A stretch of 64,000 nt of DNA from Ligula intestinalis (GCA_036362985.1 JAYGXS010000001.1:54213947-54277946); one strand, 5' to 3'. Counted from the stretch's first letter, positions 1-11,114 are shown. Numbers and translations: made by a program. The notes: generated by a model from the sequence alone, not told the origin.

Positions 1-815
1 GTAACCACGAAAGACCTTTATAGGTGGCCCTGCTGTTAAAGCTGTAGACCTCAAGGACGTAGGTTCATAACTCACACTGTGTCACATATGATGGAGGTTT
101 CATGGAAGTCGAAATTTAGGTTGAGCAATATGGCATTGCTCATGTTTCGCGTGGCAATCCCAACAAACATGGAAAAGCTATTTAAATCTGTCTCTACGCT
201 TTTTCGAATGCCCTCTTATACTATGCGGCCTCGGGTTTAAGTTACAATAGCTGACTCAAGAAATTGTGAAAGGCCTGACTTACCAGCTTAGTTAGAAAGC
301 CTTTTTGTATTTGAAGACAAAGTCGAAGTTTCTGTCTCACCAGATAACTAACAACAAACTAACGGAGATCTTTTATTTGCAGGTAATTTAATTTGCATTT
401 GCCTTTGTTCTTCGATCTTAAGGCACTTAAGTTGGACACAAATATTAATAAAAGTACTTGTTTAACCTTCATTAGTAACAGAAAAATGGATGGGATCTTT
501 GATCTAAAAGGGTTTTAAGTGGAATAAATAAATCGGCTATTAAAGTCTTAGTAAGGGAAGCTGCTCGAAGCGAAAAAGAGGTAAGACCGAAATGCCGTAA
601 GTTGCGTCTTTATATGAAATATCTAAATAATGACACGCTTAAAATGGAATGGCAGGGGCTTAAGATGAGTTAATGTGTTATTTCTTTCCTTAATAAGCGA
701 TCATTGTTTTGAATGTGTGCAGGGTTTATTTAATGACCGAGGAACTGCTAAGCATAATGATATATATATATATTGCTCATAGAAGCAAAAATCTGAGTGT
801 TTGGGCATAAATGAG
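1..815. other. No gene recognised
   Basis: AT-rich sequence with no convincing coding frame or known repeat. A short TA-dinucleotide run lies near 759-775. If the SLC1 paralogue starting at 2664 is a real gene, this stretch would be one of its introns or a flank. Confidence 0.5.
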
Positions 816-819
816 AAGA

Positions 820-868
820 AATGGCGATCACGGGAACCATAGTTTTACTTTCCTGACGTTTCAAAAGT
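820..868 (-). repeat. PLE-A terminal fragment
   Basis: This is a truncated copy of the repeat end that recurs across the window: a short lead followed by TTTTA..CCTGACGTTTC, reading on the - strand as GAAACGTCAGG. Similarity stops after about 50 bases, so only the very end of the element remains. Confidence 0.45.
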
Positions 869-884
869 GTACAGGCTTCTGTTA

Positions 885-975
885 TTAGCGAGGAACACCC
901 GAGGTCCGAACCCGGGGCCTTTGTTCATTGAGTTTAATACGCTACCTCGGCACCATGGGTTCGTTGATTTGTCGG
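885..975 (-). repeat. tRNA-derived SINE head
   Basis: On the - strand there is an A-box-like TGGTGCCGAGG and, further on, a B-box-like GGTTCGGACC. This is the arrangement of the internal RNA polymerase III promoter in tRNA-derived SINEs. It resembles the + strand copy at 1262-1440. Confidence 0.5.
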
Positions 976-1261
976 TTAAGATCGGGAATATGATGAATTT
1001 ATGTGCTTCGCCGATCTAGTAGAGGAACAATTAAGTTCCACTTTGTCCAGGAACTCAAAATTAGAGCCCACGCAGGCAGTTTCATAGTGATTATGCAATT
1101 GACTGCGCGGACTCTATTTGTGAGCTCCTGGGTAAAGCAAAACTTAATTGATCCTTTATTAGATCGGTGAAGCACATACATACATGCATATATGGAATGG
1201 ATCCAACAAAGCAAAGGGAGATCGGAGTGGCCATTTCTTCCTTGTTAGCCGTTATCAGTCA

Positions 1262-1445
1262 GTCATGCAATGGTAGAATTGTAAACTCAATGACCGAAGG
1301 CCCCGGGTTCGAATCTCGGGGTTTCCGACCCCTAGGATTGGGTATGACTGGCTGATGATGGCTAGCAAGCCAGAAATGGCCATTCTGGTCTACCTTTGCT
1401 TCGTCGAAACAATTCCAGCATATGCATAGGTAGAAATACCAACCA
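1262..1445 (+). repeat. tRNA-derived SINE
   Basis: A B-box GGTTCGAATC is followed by a characteristic tail (GGGTATGACTGGCTGATGA and CCAGAAATGGCC). The same tail recurs near 10180, 29270 and 39590 in this window. The 40 bases just before it are the same tail in reverse orientation, so two copies meet head to head. Confidence 0.65.
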
Positions 1446-1462
1446 GGGAAAAGAATATTAGA

Positions 1463-1600
1463 ATGGCCATTGCGGACTGTTAGCCGTTATCAGCCAGCCA
1501 TATTCCCCCAGGTGTTGCGACCTGCAGGTTTCGAACACAAGACCTTGTTAGTTGGAGGTCCGACGCTCTAATCAGCATGCAACGGGCTCGTTGCGTTCCC
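1463..1600 (-). repeat. tRNA-derived SINE, inverted copy
   Basis: This is the reverse complement of the SINE tail (GGCTGATAACGGCTAAC on the - strand) joined to a tRNA-like head with a GTTTCGAACAC-type B-box region. It lies next to and opposite the 1262-1445 copy. Confidence 0.55.
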
Positions 1601-1619
1601 ACTTTCGATAAGGCATATA

Positions 1620-1860
1620 CAAAAGGGTGATTGATGACGGCTTATAAACCAGAAATGGCCGTTCCAGTCTGCCTTCTTGTATTCGATTATTCATTTTAGC
1701 CTATAATATATGTATGCCGTTGGGCGGCTGCTGGAGGGGCTCCAGGGCAAGCTTCAAGACAGAACGGCAGAAGTGAATTCCGTAACCGATTGGTGAGCGC
1801 CTATCTGCTCTTGTACATATATTTATGTAGTGGTCTTTGGACAACCTTCAATTCGTCGAA
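1620..1860 (+). repeat. SINE tail fragment
   Basis: Tail-only piece containing GGCTTATAAACCAGAAATGG and the distal part seen again near 29330-29400 (TAACCGA..GTGAGCGC). The tRNA head is absent. Confidence 0.5.
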
Positions 1861-2442
1861 CGTATTTTAAATAGTTTTTATACACGAGGCAACAACTTAC
1901 TTGTTATCAGATTGGATGAAATTTGTGGCAAAATAGCTAGTTGTAGAACCAGAATATACAGCTCACCGGGCATTCCTGAAACACGCGGAAGAATGTGAAA
2001 CAAAAAGCTGGGATTTAATGAAAAATAAACGGATGACAGTCCTGCCTGGGGTTATTTAGTTGGACACCGAGAGCAAGTATTCGATAAAGTAAACTTTGCA
2101 AGATAAGTTTAATTCATTTTCCCATTGTTTTTATTTAGATTCCACTTTCATCTGCGGAATCATTGCTCCTTATCTTGCAACTGCTTATAAGGCAACCTGA
2201 TTTGCAAAAGCCACTGCAATCACAATAAAATTGTCGACATGCCAAGAATGAAGATCTATAATCCTCATTTAACAAGCTTTAAATGTGACAGTCGTGCACT
2301 TCTTAAACTGCTCCATCTACGACTGGCGTAGTAATAATTTTTTAAATATCTGATAATTATTTGGTGTACAGGAAATGGAAACGTTACTACAGCGAAAGGA
2401 GTTATATTTCTATAGGGACTCGTTAGCCAAAATTACTGATAC
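1861..2442. other. No gene recognised; putative intron
   Basis: No coding frame or repeat family was recognised. If the SLC1-like exon at 2443-2664 is expressed, this is the start of its first intron. I searched it by eye for an exon-2 homologue and found none. Confidence 0.4.
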
Positions 2443-2664
2443 ATGTTTCTGCAACAGCTGAATGCGTCAGGGATTTTACATCAAATCCCACGCCAAAACC
2501 GACCGCAACGCCCACAAGGATCAGCAGCATGAATAGGTTGCTACGTAAACATCCAACGCAACATTTTTGCGGTCGATTGCGTTCAGCACCCCACGAAGAT
2601 GCTCCACTGTCGCTCTGTTCCGTGAGGATACTAGCCGCCGGTTGCTGCATCGTAGAGCGGTAGT
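2443..2664 (-). CDS. SLC1-like transporter, first exon of a paralogue (partial)
   Basis: The coding part is 2443-2650 (start codon 2650-2648). It encodes about 69 residues with a Cys-rich stretch before one membrane segment, NLFMLLILVGVAVGFGVGF. The exon 1 product of the gene at 33951 has NLFMLLILAGVLAGFALGF at the same place. A GT donor follows at 2442-2441 and leaves phase 1, the same phase as exon 1 of that gene. A splice acceptor (CTTGCAG) ends at 2665, only 14 bases before the ATG. SLC1 proteins are sodium-coupled glutamate or neutral amino acid transporters of the plasma membrane. The remaining exons would lie at lower coordinates. None was seen down to base 1, so the gene either continues outside the window or this is an orphan exon. 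SLC1 homology is strong, an active gene is uncertain. Confidence 0.6.
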
Positions 2665-3224
2665 CTGCAAGTAAACTGGTCTTATCCTAGCGGTTTAAAT
2701 ATCTTGGCGTGGACTGGTGCCGGCTTCTGAACTGCCGACGAATGAGGTGGCGCTAAGCAACCTGGTGTATCATTATCTATGACGTAGAAGCCGGCAAGTT
2801 GAGTGTAATCACGTTGCACCGAGCAACTATCACATGAGTGAATGCTGGTTAACTGCGCTTCGAAATTACCTGCGAAGATCCATAAGAAAAAGTTCTCCTT
2901 CAAGTAACAGAATCAGCAGTTATACCTTGCCTTATGGACACCTAACCGGGGCAAGGGGTCAAAGTCACATGAAGTGATCGGCAGTAACAAACAAGCAAAT
3001 TAGCCACCGGCCCTGATATTCTGTGCTTCGAGTTTGTCTCAGCAAAGCAGTAAGTTACGCCATAAGGGTGCTCGCAACATATTTTTCCAGTAACAGCGGA
3101 CCGAATGACCGGGTAACCGTTACGTAAAAACGATGGCGGTGAAATCACAACTGTTAACTGCCAAAAAGGCATCACTCGTGAGCTTGTGCGGCTAATGATG
3201 AAAACTTCTGCTGACATGACTAAA
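2665..3224. other. Upstream of SLC1 paralogue; no gene recognised
   Basis: Open frames here are short and unlike any family I recognise. By position it could hold the promoter or 5' UTR of the - strand exon at 2443-2664, but no core promoter element is clear. Confidence 0.35.
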
Positions 3225-3860
3225 ACGTCCAACAGCTCCAGATTTCCCTTTCAGCTTGGTATCTTTAGTCGTGAGAATGTGGGATGATGGGCTTGACTCA
3301 AAATTTGAAGGGTCAGACAAATAAAGTGTTTTCTTTTTAATGGCATGCTTAGGCCATTGAGACTGGAGGAGGAAGTTGGGCAGGTTGTGATCAATGTTCA
3401 TAGATCGAGTACGCGGAGTGAACTTCACTGTGTAGTGGGTGGAATAAACAATTGTCATTACAGGTTAGGGGTGACATGCGATCGTTACATGAAGTTGGCG
3501 TCGGCCATGGATGCCAAAGCGGATGCATAAGTCTCTCCTGAAAGCACAGTTCTAGATGCGCTAGCTATAGAGCCAATGCCTAGGCTAAACCTCAGAGAAA
3601 TTGGCTGGCGTTCAGTAGATAAACCGAAAGGCTTTATTCGGATCGAATTTGGTATTCGTATTCAAAATCTACTTAGTTTTACCTTCACTCACCCAGGCGG
3701 GTATGTGTCCCGGTAGAATTTTCCAGACGCACCATGTAGGTCCACTGTAAAGGAGTAACAGAGAAGATATACCTCAATTTAGTCCTCAACTGAAATTGGT
3801 CCTTACCTCCCAAGCGTACGAGAACAGAGTTGTTGAAGAATAAGTTTTGTGCAAAGGACG
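3225..3860 (-). pseudogene. PLE-B retroelement 3' fragment with decayed GIY-YIG domain
   Basis: Reading the - strand from 3860 gives pieces of the GIY-YIG endonuclease region that is better preserved at 11820-12156. First comes the segment before the domain, then a damaged finger and catalytic region, then a stretch with DPNKAF in its ancestral form. Frameshifts and stops are frequent. The non-coding part (3225-3590) matches the - strand of 53640-53960, so both are 3' ends of one family. PLEs are retrotransposons whose reverse transcriptase is fused to this endonuclease. This copy has no RT part and cannot be functional. Confidence 0.6.
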
Positions 3861-3956
3861 GATCGATTTAAAAAAACATATATCCTTGAAATCTAAACAC
3901 AACACAGGTTAAAGCGAATTAATATAGGTTCCCTAAACATAGGTACATCTCTTCTG

Positions 3957-5036
3957 TCAATTCCTAGAAGCGTTTATTCCTCTCCGGAAAAATTCACAGG
4001 CCTTGACGCCAATAGTGCTTTGGATGCAACTCTCCCCTCGGTTTTGTTTTTGAAAGATTTGCCATTTCTTAAAAAATGTATAAATGTCTGAAAATTGTTG
4101 GTCGATGGGGGAAATATCAGTGAATATAGGGGTATGGTAGTGTCTCATATCTCAGGCTATTGCGAATCTGCGATATAAGGAGCACAATATGCAGTCATGC
4201 GTTGTCGCGAAAAAAAATTTACGTCACATCTATTTACTAGTGCAGGTTACATTTCTCATTAGCAAATAGGCATTCGTTTGAGTCGCTTGCGGTACACTTT
4301 TTCCATGATTTTTCACGTTAATCTGGAGAAAACTGTGATTGAAAACGCCAGTAGCTGAACACCAGGCGGCCACTATAACATTTTAATGCAACTTCGGTTT
4401 CGGCAAAGGTTTATGCGCTTCGCTACGAACAAGCCATTGCCTTGTTTGCTTACGGGTATCATAAACGATCAACTTTTCGTCCCCCGTCACTATTCTATAA
4501 AGAAATGACCCAGTAGTTTTTCGCAGGGAGCATCGAATACAATTAAAACCGCCAATAGAAGTGAATAGGGGAATTTCAGGAAGCAGATAGGGGTTTGCTT
4601 ATGATTCAGACTAAACTACCATAACCTATGATTAAAGATTCCCAACGGAATCCAAAACGTCAGGAAAAAAATCTTGTTCTAATGGTCACATCTTCTTCTT
4701 CTGAACAATTAAAATCATGTAAATCTTTGATTTTAACTGAGCTCACGTAGGGTTCACTTAACAAGGTTTACCACCTTACCGATTTGCCTCAGACGATGGG
4801 ACATGGTTAAGATATTGAAACAACGATCCTTAGACATTTTTAAATACCTGCTCTTCAGCGATTAATTTCAAAAGTTCATTGTCAAAAGTGCTTGGCCCTC
4901 CTCTATCTCCTTGATTCTCCAGATTCCTGGTGCCTTTTCGGAATTTATGAGAACGTCTTAGTACTCTCGATCTCATGTGGACCCTTTTTCTATGCTCTGC
5001 TGTCGTTGTCAGCTGTTTTTGTAACAATTTAACCAA
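3957..5036 (-). pseudogene. mariner-like transposase, broken
   Basis: Tc1/mariner transposases cut and paste DNA using an Asp triad. On the - strand from 5036 there is an N-terminal helix-turn-helix-like part ending in RNLENQGDRGGPSTFDNE, close to the mariner consensus between the two DNA-binding helices. At about 4515-4250 comes RIVTGDEK followed by KPLPKPKLH, the mariner block holding the first catalytic Asp. Near 4200 RDNA is followed by a stop, where HDNARPH is expected. At 4148-3957 FTDISPID and FFRRGIN match the third Asp region and the C-terminus. Stops and frameshifts separate these blocks, and a PLE-A end sits between the first two. The terminal inverted repeats were not located. Confidence 0.75.
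4560..4725 (+). repeat. PLE-A end inserted in the mariner
   Basis: It contains CCTATGATTAAAGATTCCC, then GGAATCCAAAACGTCAGG and a short A-run. This is the terminal motif shared with 15577-15613 and 24589-24630. It lies between the N-terminal and catalytic blocks of the mariner transposase, so it arrived after the mariner. Confidence 0.6.
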
Positions 5037-5059
5037 ATTCGAACTCGCTAAGGAAAATT

Positions 5060-6810
5060 TATTGCCTTCAGTTTTTTCATCCTTGTTATTAAGCCCTTAT
5101 ATGCCTCAAAATTATACACTTAATGAAATTATATAAGCATAAATAATGCGCACACGTAGATGGTTATGCATATGAAACGTAAAGCAATGAAAAGAATCTG
5201 TCAATTTGCTGACGCGTTTGGGCATAGTTGCTCACAGCAAAACAGTCTATATACACAGCCTGTATGATCTGGTCCCAATAGTTTGTTTCAGACCTTCGCC
5301 GAGAGTGGCTCGGATTTAAGATTGCTGAGGATGGCATGGAAGCCAAATTTGAGAAGAGGCATCAAAACTATCTTTCAGTCCTCCAGCCAGTCACTTCATG
5401 CACCCACACACGGCGCTGACCAGAAGGACACAATTAACAACCTTCTAATCTGCGACCTTTATGGCGCCATATTATACTCATCAGACGTATTTTAGTGAGG
5501 AATGCGCAAATTTTTTATGGGGCTGAAATTCACAGTGTCGGTTTCACTTCGTCTTCCCTATCTCTTTCTTGTGCAGCATTAGATTGTCTGTGACTGCCAA
5601 ACATCTTGTGCTAGAATTGGGCGCGGTTGCTGACAAAACTATACTGCACATTGCGCATGCCATACACGAAATGATCAGGTCTCCCTGCACTTAGATTGAT
5701 GAGAATAGGCCTAGTATTTACGTTAAATTCAAAAGCTCGGATGCGCGTTTGCGCGCGCCATGCCAGTGGTCAAGAAGGCGAGGGAAGAGAGTGTGCGGTA
5801 GATGCAGCGCAAGTTGCCTTCCAATTTCAACTAGTTCAGGTGCAATTCACCACGCTTGCTTTATGCTTGCCTTGAGCACGCCGTGGAAATCGTCTTCACT
5901 CCATGATTGGACCGTCATTAATCATAAAGTTGGATACTAATGGGGCTGTTTCCTAGTAAAGCCGCAAAACCCAACGCGATTCACTGCAGGTCAAATATGA
6001 AAGGACTAGTTGACTCAGTTTTATCTCGTAACGATTGGCTAGCCTAAAAATCCCCTTATTAATGTCTGCGAACCCATCGGAAGCAGTTAATACCAAGTCA
6101 GTCCTGTTTCACTCACAAAAATCCCTGAAGCTACAGCACGTGGTTCTGTCGTCAAGATAATTAAATCGAAGTTAATAACCCGGGAATAAATATTACATAT
6201 CCTTGGTATTATTCCTCAACAAACAACTGGGTTTGCTCTAAGGCATGCTCTTACATTATTCTTAAGTCTGCTGACGGGTGGCATCCGATCCCTTTTAAGT
6301 ATGCTGGCCTATCAAAAGGGACGCATGTGCAGAAAGAATAGACCTAAATCGTTTGATAATAATGAGCACTGAGCGTACTTCCTTATTAGTTCACACTTCT
6401 TATAATGCTGAAATCGCTTTGGCTCACTCAGCCCATGACTACCGGAATACCATATCCTTTTAGTATGTAATTTAAACTGAGTTTTGGATTTCTATATGGG
6501 CTAGTCTTATTTGTTAGGAGGGTAACGTAAACTTTCCACGTTTGCTTTATTCGTCCCAGAGGGTGCATGTTTTGAAGTAAGGTGCTTAAAAACATGATAT
6601 ATCTTTGCATTGAAGACAATATTCTGTGGAAGCATCTGTTTTAGTTCGCGAAATAAAGGCTTCCAAAGTTTCGTTCTTCTTTTTGCGGTTATCTGCTCAA
6701 GCCATTCCTGCAAATATCCCACGAACGTTCGAGTTCATATAGTCTTCAAACCCGGATAAGTTCCGATATGACACGCACAGTACTTAAAAAAATCAATTCA
6801 CACAAAATAG
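5060..6810. other. No gene recognised
   Basis: All frames are short and look like non-coding noise. No SINE, PLE or transposase similarity was noticed. Confidence 0.45.
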
Positions 6811-6814
6811 GTAT

Positions 6815-6930
6815 TAAATGATGATGATTAAGGATTCTCGACAGAGTCCATAACCTCAGGAAAAAAAAACTCCTGTTCCAGTGATCGCATTTCCTTTTTC
6901 TGAACTGCTTCCCGGAACTCGCATATTCTC
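6815..6930 (+). repeat. PLE-A end, + orientation
   Basis: A degenerate copy of the terminal motif (GATTAAGGATTCTCGACAGA, then TCCATAACCTCAGG and an A-run, then TTCCAGTGATCGCAT). It faces the - strand PLE-A element that begins about 60 bases further on, so the two ends meet tail to tail. Confidence 0.5.
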
Positions 6931-6984
6931 CTTTACTGGCAATTAAATGATGCTTTTGTGTGTCCCTCACAAAAACTGTGATTT

Positions 6985-9030
6985 GTGAAGAAGATGGCTC
7001 GATCGCTGGGACAATAATTTTATTCGCCTGACGTTTCAACATTCGTCGCAGATTCATCATCTGAGACATTAGCAGAAAACGGTAGTAGAAACGGGTAAAA
7101 CATGCACAGGGGTTTGCAGTTTTTATAGGATACAGTCATTACGGCAAACATACAGTGACAATATACGTTAATTGCCTTCTTGTGCGTGATAAGTTTGTTG
7201 GACGGCATGCGGGCTCTGACCTGTTGAACTTTCCTCAAGCGTAGTGGACTCGGGTGTGATGATTACTCGGCCATGTGGCCCGCCGGTGTTGGCCTAGGAT
7301 GATGCTGTGGCCTGTCCCTTCCCCAAATGTTGACTTGCTACCTCAAATTGAGTCTCAGCACCGAATATGGATTGGGCAAATCGTTGCACCTTTTTATGGA
7401 TTTGAGGCCGTTAACCATGACTCAAGTAACTCTCGGCTCACCCGATTGTAATCTCTTGCGAGAATGTCGGCCTCATCAAATTTGAAAGTGTGCCTGGCTC
7501 TCGTCGAATGAGCCGCAACTTGAGAATTGGCATCATTTTGCCGCACTGCTGCCGCATGCTTGACAATTCGCATCTTGAGAAGTCTGCCAGTTTCTCCGAC
7601 ATAGTTGCTTTGACCGCAACTACACCAGATCCTGTAGACGACTCCAGATTTTTCTTGCCATGGCAATGGGTCTTTTGGCTTCATTATCTGACACCTCATG
7701 GTTGCCTCCGGCCTGTGTGCGACTCCAATTCCAAGTGGTACGAGAAGACGGCCGATAGCCTCCGAGACATTTTTGACGTACGGGATCGCTCACCAAATTT
7801 TGGGATTGGTGCGAATTTGTTGGCCATCTCGTTTGCGCAAGTACCGGTTGATGAGGTGCGTGGGTAGCCATTTTCTCTGAACACTCGTCGAAGATATTGT
7901 ACTTCTGCAACTTTGTCTTCAACACGCCGATAGAGCGTCCTTACGCAACTGCGTTTGTGGCTGATTGGGTGGTTGCTGTTGTAATTCAGTTCTAGCATCG
8001 TGTTTGTCGCTTTCCTGAATACTTTAGTCTTAAGCCATCACAAGCTTTCCAACAGACGAGGACATCAAGGAAGGCCAGCTGGTTGTTCGTTTCTTCCTTA
8101 CTCGTAAATAAGATGTCCACGAAGACGCTTTTGGGACTTTCCTTGAACGTGAGCACCTGATCCCGTTCGATGACGACGAAGGTGTCATCCACATTCAGCG
8201 ACGAGAATTTCGACCTGTGATGTTGGACGATCAGTGACTCCAGACGTTGCAGGACCGCCTCGGCTACGAATCCCGAAATCAGTGAACTTATTGGTGTCCC
8301 CTTCACCTGCTCGTTGATTGTTCCGTCAAACGTGAACTATGTCCAGAGACGGAACTTCAGGAGCTGTAGGATTTGGGCATACCCAAGGCGATTTTCCATC
8401 TAATCGTATTTTTTTCGTAGGAGTAATTCAACGGTCTCGATTGCCAGATCCTGTGGCATAGAAGTAAAACATGGTTATGACATCGAAGGAGACCATGATA
8501 TGACTTGGCATGAGACTTGTCCCTTTAAGTTTCTCCAAGAATTGTGTTGACGAGCAGACCGTGGTCTCTGAATCAGCAGTCAGAAATGTGAGACGCCAAA
8601 TCAGCCACTTCGTCAGTCTGTACGTTGAAGTGCCTTTCAGTGATACGATGAATCGGGGAGGAGCGCTCTCCTTATACACTTTTGGGAGGCCAAAGAAACG
8701 GGCCAAGACCGTTTCTTGTGCCCTCGCCATGCGCAAGTCGGACAGCGTTAATGACACCGAATTTTCTAGTGCCAACAGGGTATTTGCTCTTTCGTCAGTT
8801 CTTTCAATGACAGGATGTGTGCCAGAACGGCATTTCTGCATGACGTTTGATTGTGCATTTTGTGGAATTTGTTCTACAATGCCGCGTCATGAATTGCTTT
8901 TTTTGTCGTGGGCTAGTTCAAGCACTCTCCACTGAAGCCATTTTGTGCTGTCCTCACCCATGAGCTCATAGTATTTGATCTTCTCACGGCCATTTAGCTG
9001 GCCGTATTTGCGAAGCCACGCGCCGCTATA
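6985..9030 (-). pseudogene. Penelope-like retroelement PLE-A copy 1 (RT and GIY-YIG)
   Basis: Blocks in order along the - strand: an N-terminal stretch at about 9000-8860 (GREKIKYYELMGEDSTKW). Fingers and palm of a PLE reverse transcriptase at 8841-8428, with LPKVYKESAPPRFIVSLKGT. Then palm at 8306-7992, with KGTPISSLISGFVAEAVL and NVDDTFVVIERD, where the usual YVDD Tyr is Asn. A linker at 7998-7696 has SNHPISHKRS. The GIY-YIG endonuclease at 7699-7394 has VVYRIWCSCGQSNYVGETGR. PLEs copy RNA at target-site ends using RT and GIY-YIG nuclease. The frame shifts several times between blocks, so this copy is dead. A repeat end with CCTGACGTTTC marks the 3' end near 7027. A second fragment abuts the N-terminal end at about 9030. 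Confidence 0.85.
7027..7065 (-). ncRNA. Hammerhead-like motif at PLE-A 3' end
   Basis: On the - strand: GATGATGAATC, a spacer, then GAAACGTCAGG. The core is imperfect (CAGATGA rather than CUGAUGA). Equivalent positions at 20299-20335 have a perfect CTGATGA. This is probably a decayed ribozyme relic; no fold was computed. Confidence 0.3.
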
Positions 9031-9290
9031 GCCCTCTTATGCAGTTGTGGTTGTGACCTTTGGGGTTGTTGCTGTTGAAATGCAGGACCTGTTTCGTGTT
9101 GGTGGATATCCCGAACACTTTAGTTTTTGGGCCACCAGCGTCTTTGTGGCAAATGAGGACATCCGGGAAAGCTAGCTGGTTGTTTTCTTCTTCCTCAATC
9201 ATAAATTGAGTGTCTCAGAAGACAGCTTTTACTTGTTCTTTGATTGTCAGCACCGGATCCCGCGCAATTACGGATTTAGAAATTCGTTTG
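9030..9290 (-). pseudogene. PLE-A fragment 2 (RT palm to linker)
   Basis: The reverse complement matches 14510-14680 of PLE-A copy 3 closely: the block beginning at the frame for ICHKDAGGPKTK, then NSNNPKGHN. It lies directly against the N-terminal end of copy 1 in the same orientation. That suggests a partial tandem arrangement, which is common for PLEs, or an insertion next to an old copy. It has no start, YVDD motif or endonuclease. Confidence 0.6.
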
Positions 9291-9635
9291 TGATTCGAAA
9301 AAAATAACTTACTAAGGGGTGTTATATTGACTAGCATTCAAACCTACCCTAGACACAGTTCAGTCACTTTAGGATTCCAGTATCCGAACAGGAACCTCTC
9401 TGACCACATAAAAAACCTACAAAACAAAATGACAATTACAATTGTATGCATTTTTCACACAGATATTAAATTTCTTATAAATTCAAATATATTTTCATTG
9501 AAAAACAAAAGGAGGAGTAAGTATCTTTCAGTATAAAGACTTTTTTTCAAAATCACTTACGGAGGCCAATATTCGCATTCTGGGTGCGCGTATAAGTAAG
9601 GAATTGTCTTTTATATACAGATGTTCACGAATCCA
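9291..9635. other. No gene recognised
   Basis: AT-rich; only a short frame at 9327-9536 with no family resemblance. Confidence 0.4.
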
Positions 9636-9639
9636 TTTC

Positions 9640-9900
9640 GAAATGCACTCGTCCCATTGTGCTTTGGAGCTCGCTCTCGAGCCCTGCCAGCCGCCGCTCA
9701 GCAGCTAGCATACCATAGGCAAAACACCTTAACGAAAAAGACGAGGGGCACTGGAAGGACAATTTATGGCTTATAAGGCATCGTCAGCAAGCCATATCCA
9801 ACTCCAAGTGGTGCACACCTCGGGGCTCCGACCCACGACCTGGTGATCAGAAGTCTGACGCTGCAACCCACCACGCCACCAGCTCGTTGTCTCACCGAGC
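9640..9900 (-). repeat. SINE, full-length-like copy
   Basis: On the - strand the tRNA-like head lies at about 9895-9815 (a B-box-like GGTCGTGGGTCGGAGCC region). It is followed by the shared tail and the distal part, which ends in GCTGAGCGGCGGCTGGCAGG near 9690. The same distal part is seen near 62600-62660. Confidence 0.55.
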
Positions 9901-10082
9901 TCGTTCCGGACTATCAACAATGATAAGTGGGGATTCACAGATTGGCTAAGAAAATCACTCGTTTCATTATACCATAGGGTATCGTTTTGAATCCCGCTAG
10001 TAGCCGCTAGGTGCCTAGCATATTGTAGGCCTCTACCATTGTTCATATAACCGAAATAAAACTGACGAGGCAATGAGTTCTT

Positions 10083-10240
10083 GACGTAGTGGTTTAAAAC
10101 GTTGGACGTCTAACCAACAGGCCACTGGTTTGACCCTCGAGTGGTGTACCACCTGGGGTTAGATATGGTTGGCTGATAACGGCTAGTAAGTCATAAATAG
10201 ACATCCCAGCCTTCATTGTCTTTGTTGATAATGCCTTTTT
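10083..10240 (+). repeat. SINE, + strand
   Basis: A tRNA-like head (GTAGTGGTTTAAAACG..GTCTAACC, then GGTTTGACCCTCG as B-box) is followed by CACCTGGGGTTAGATATGG and GGCTGATAACGGC, the common tail. It lies beside and opposite to the 9640-9900 copy. Confidence 0.6.
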
Positions 10241-10244
10241 GCCC

Positions 10245-11110
10245 TTAAGGGAGTCTTTATTCGTGTGAGGTTTCGATCTCTTACCGAAGTCTTTTAAAGG
10301 AGACAAAAGTGACAGCAAAGTAAACAACAATGATATGAGGTAAGGGTCAATGCATTATCAGTAACGCCAGTCCGGTGGTGAATACGAAGGGCTCTGTATG
10401 CTGGCGCCGAATCAGCACAGGATTGATAAAATATGGTAGCTTGTATTTCGGAGACCACAATGGCAAGACGGGTCCAAAGTTATTTGTAAAATAAACAAAT
10501 TTCAAAAACTGAACGATATCCGTTCTTTGACAACTGAATTTCAAGAAGCCCTTATTAGTTATAACATTAATTTCAGAAATAATATCGACAATATAATACT
10601 TATACTCTGCATCCAAAAAGGTATTTTCGGGAAAAGACTGGGCAAGTAAATAAAATGCTGCAAATTTATTTGCTCAGAATATATCGTCTCGGTTTTCATC
10701 ATTACGTTTTATGAGATAAGTGCCATACTGTACACTGATGACAAACTGCAAGAGAAGAAAGTGCACACGTGCTGCATTACGGGTGCCATCTGAGTCCACC
10801 CCCAGCAAAAAATTACATTCGAAGATACGGACCTGTTAAGATGTCTTTCGAAACTACATTCCACTTACACAGTTGAGTGCCTATTTGGAAATATAGCGTC
10901 TGGTGTTAAGAGAAGGTAAAAACAGCAATTAACATTTTTCCATAATGGCAGCACAAAGACATTTTTGGATTTTTTCTACACGGGTTCAGTCCCTTCAAAG
11001 GGCGAGGAACTAGTTAGAAGAGCTTCAAAACCACCTGTTCAAGTCATTATTCTCACAGGCTATGAGTAAATGATTGAATAAATCCATCCCTTCTTTCGAC
11101 GACACCAACG
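10245..11110. other. No gene recognised
   Basis: No coding frame beyond short ones and no familiar repeat was noticed. Confidence 0.4.
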
Positions 11111-11114
11111 ACAA

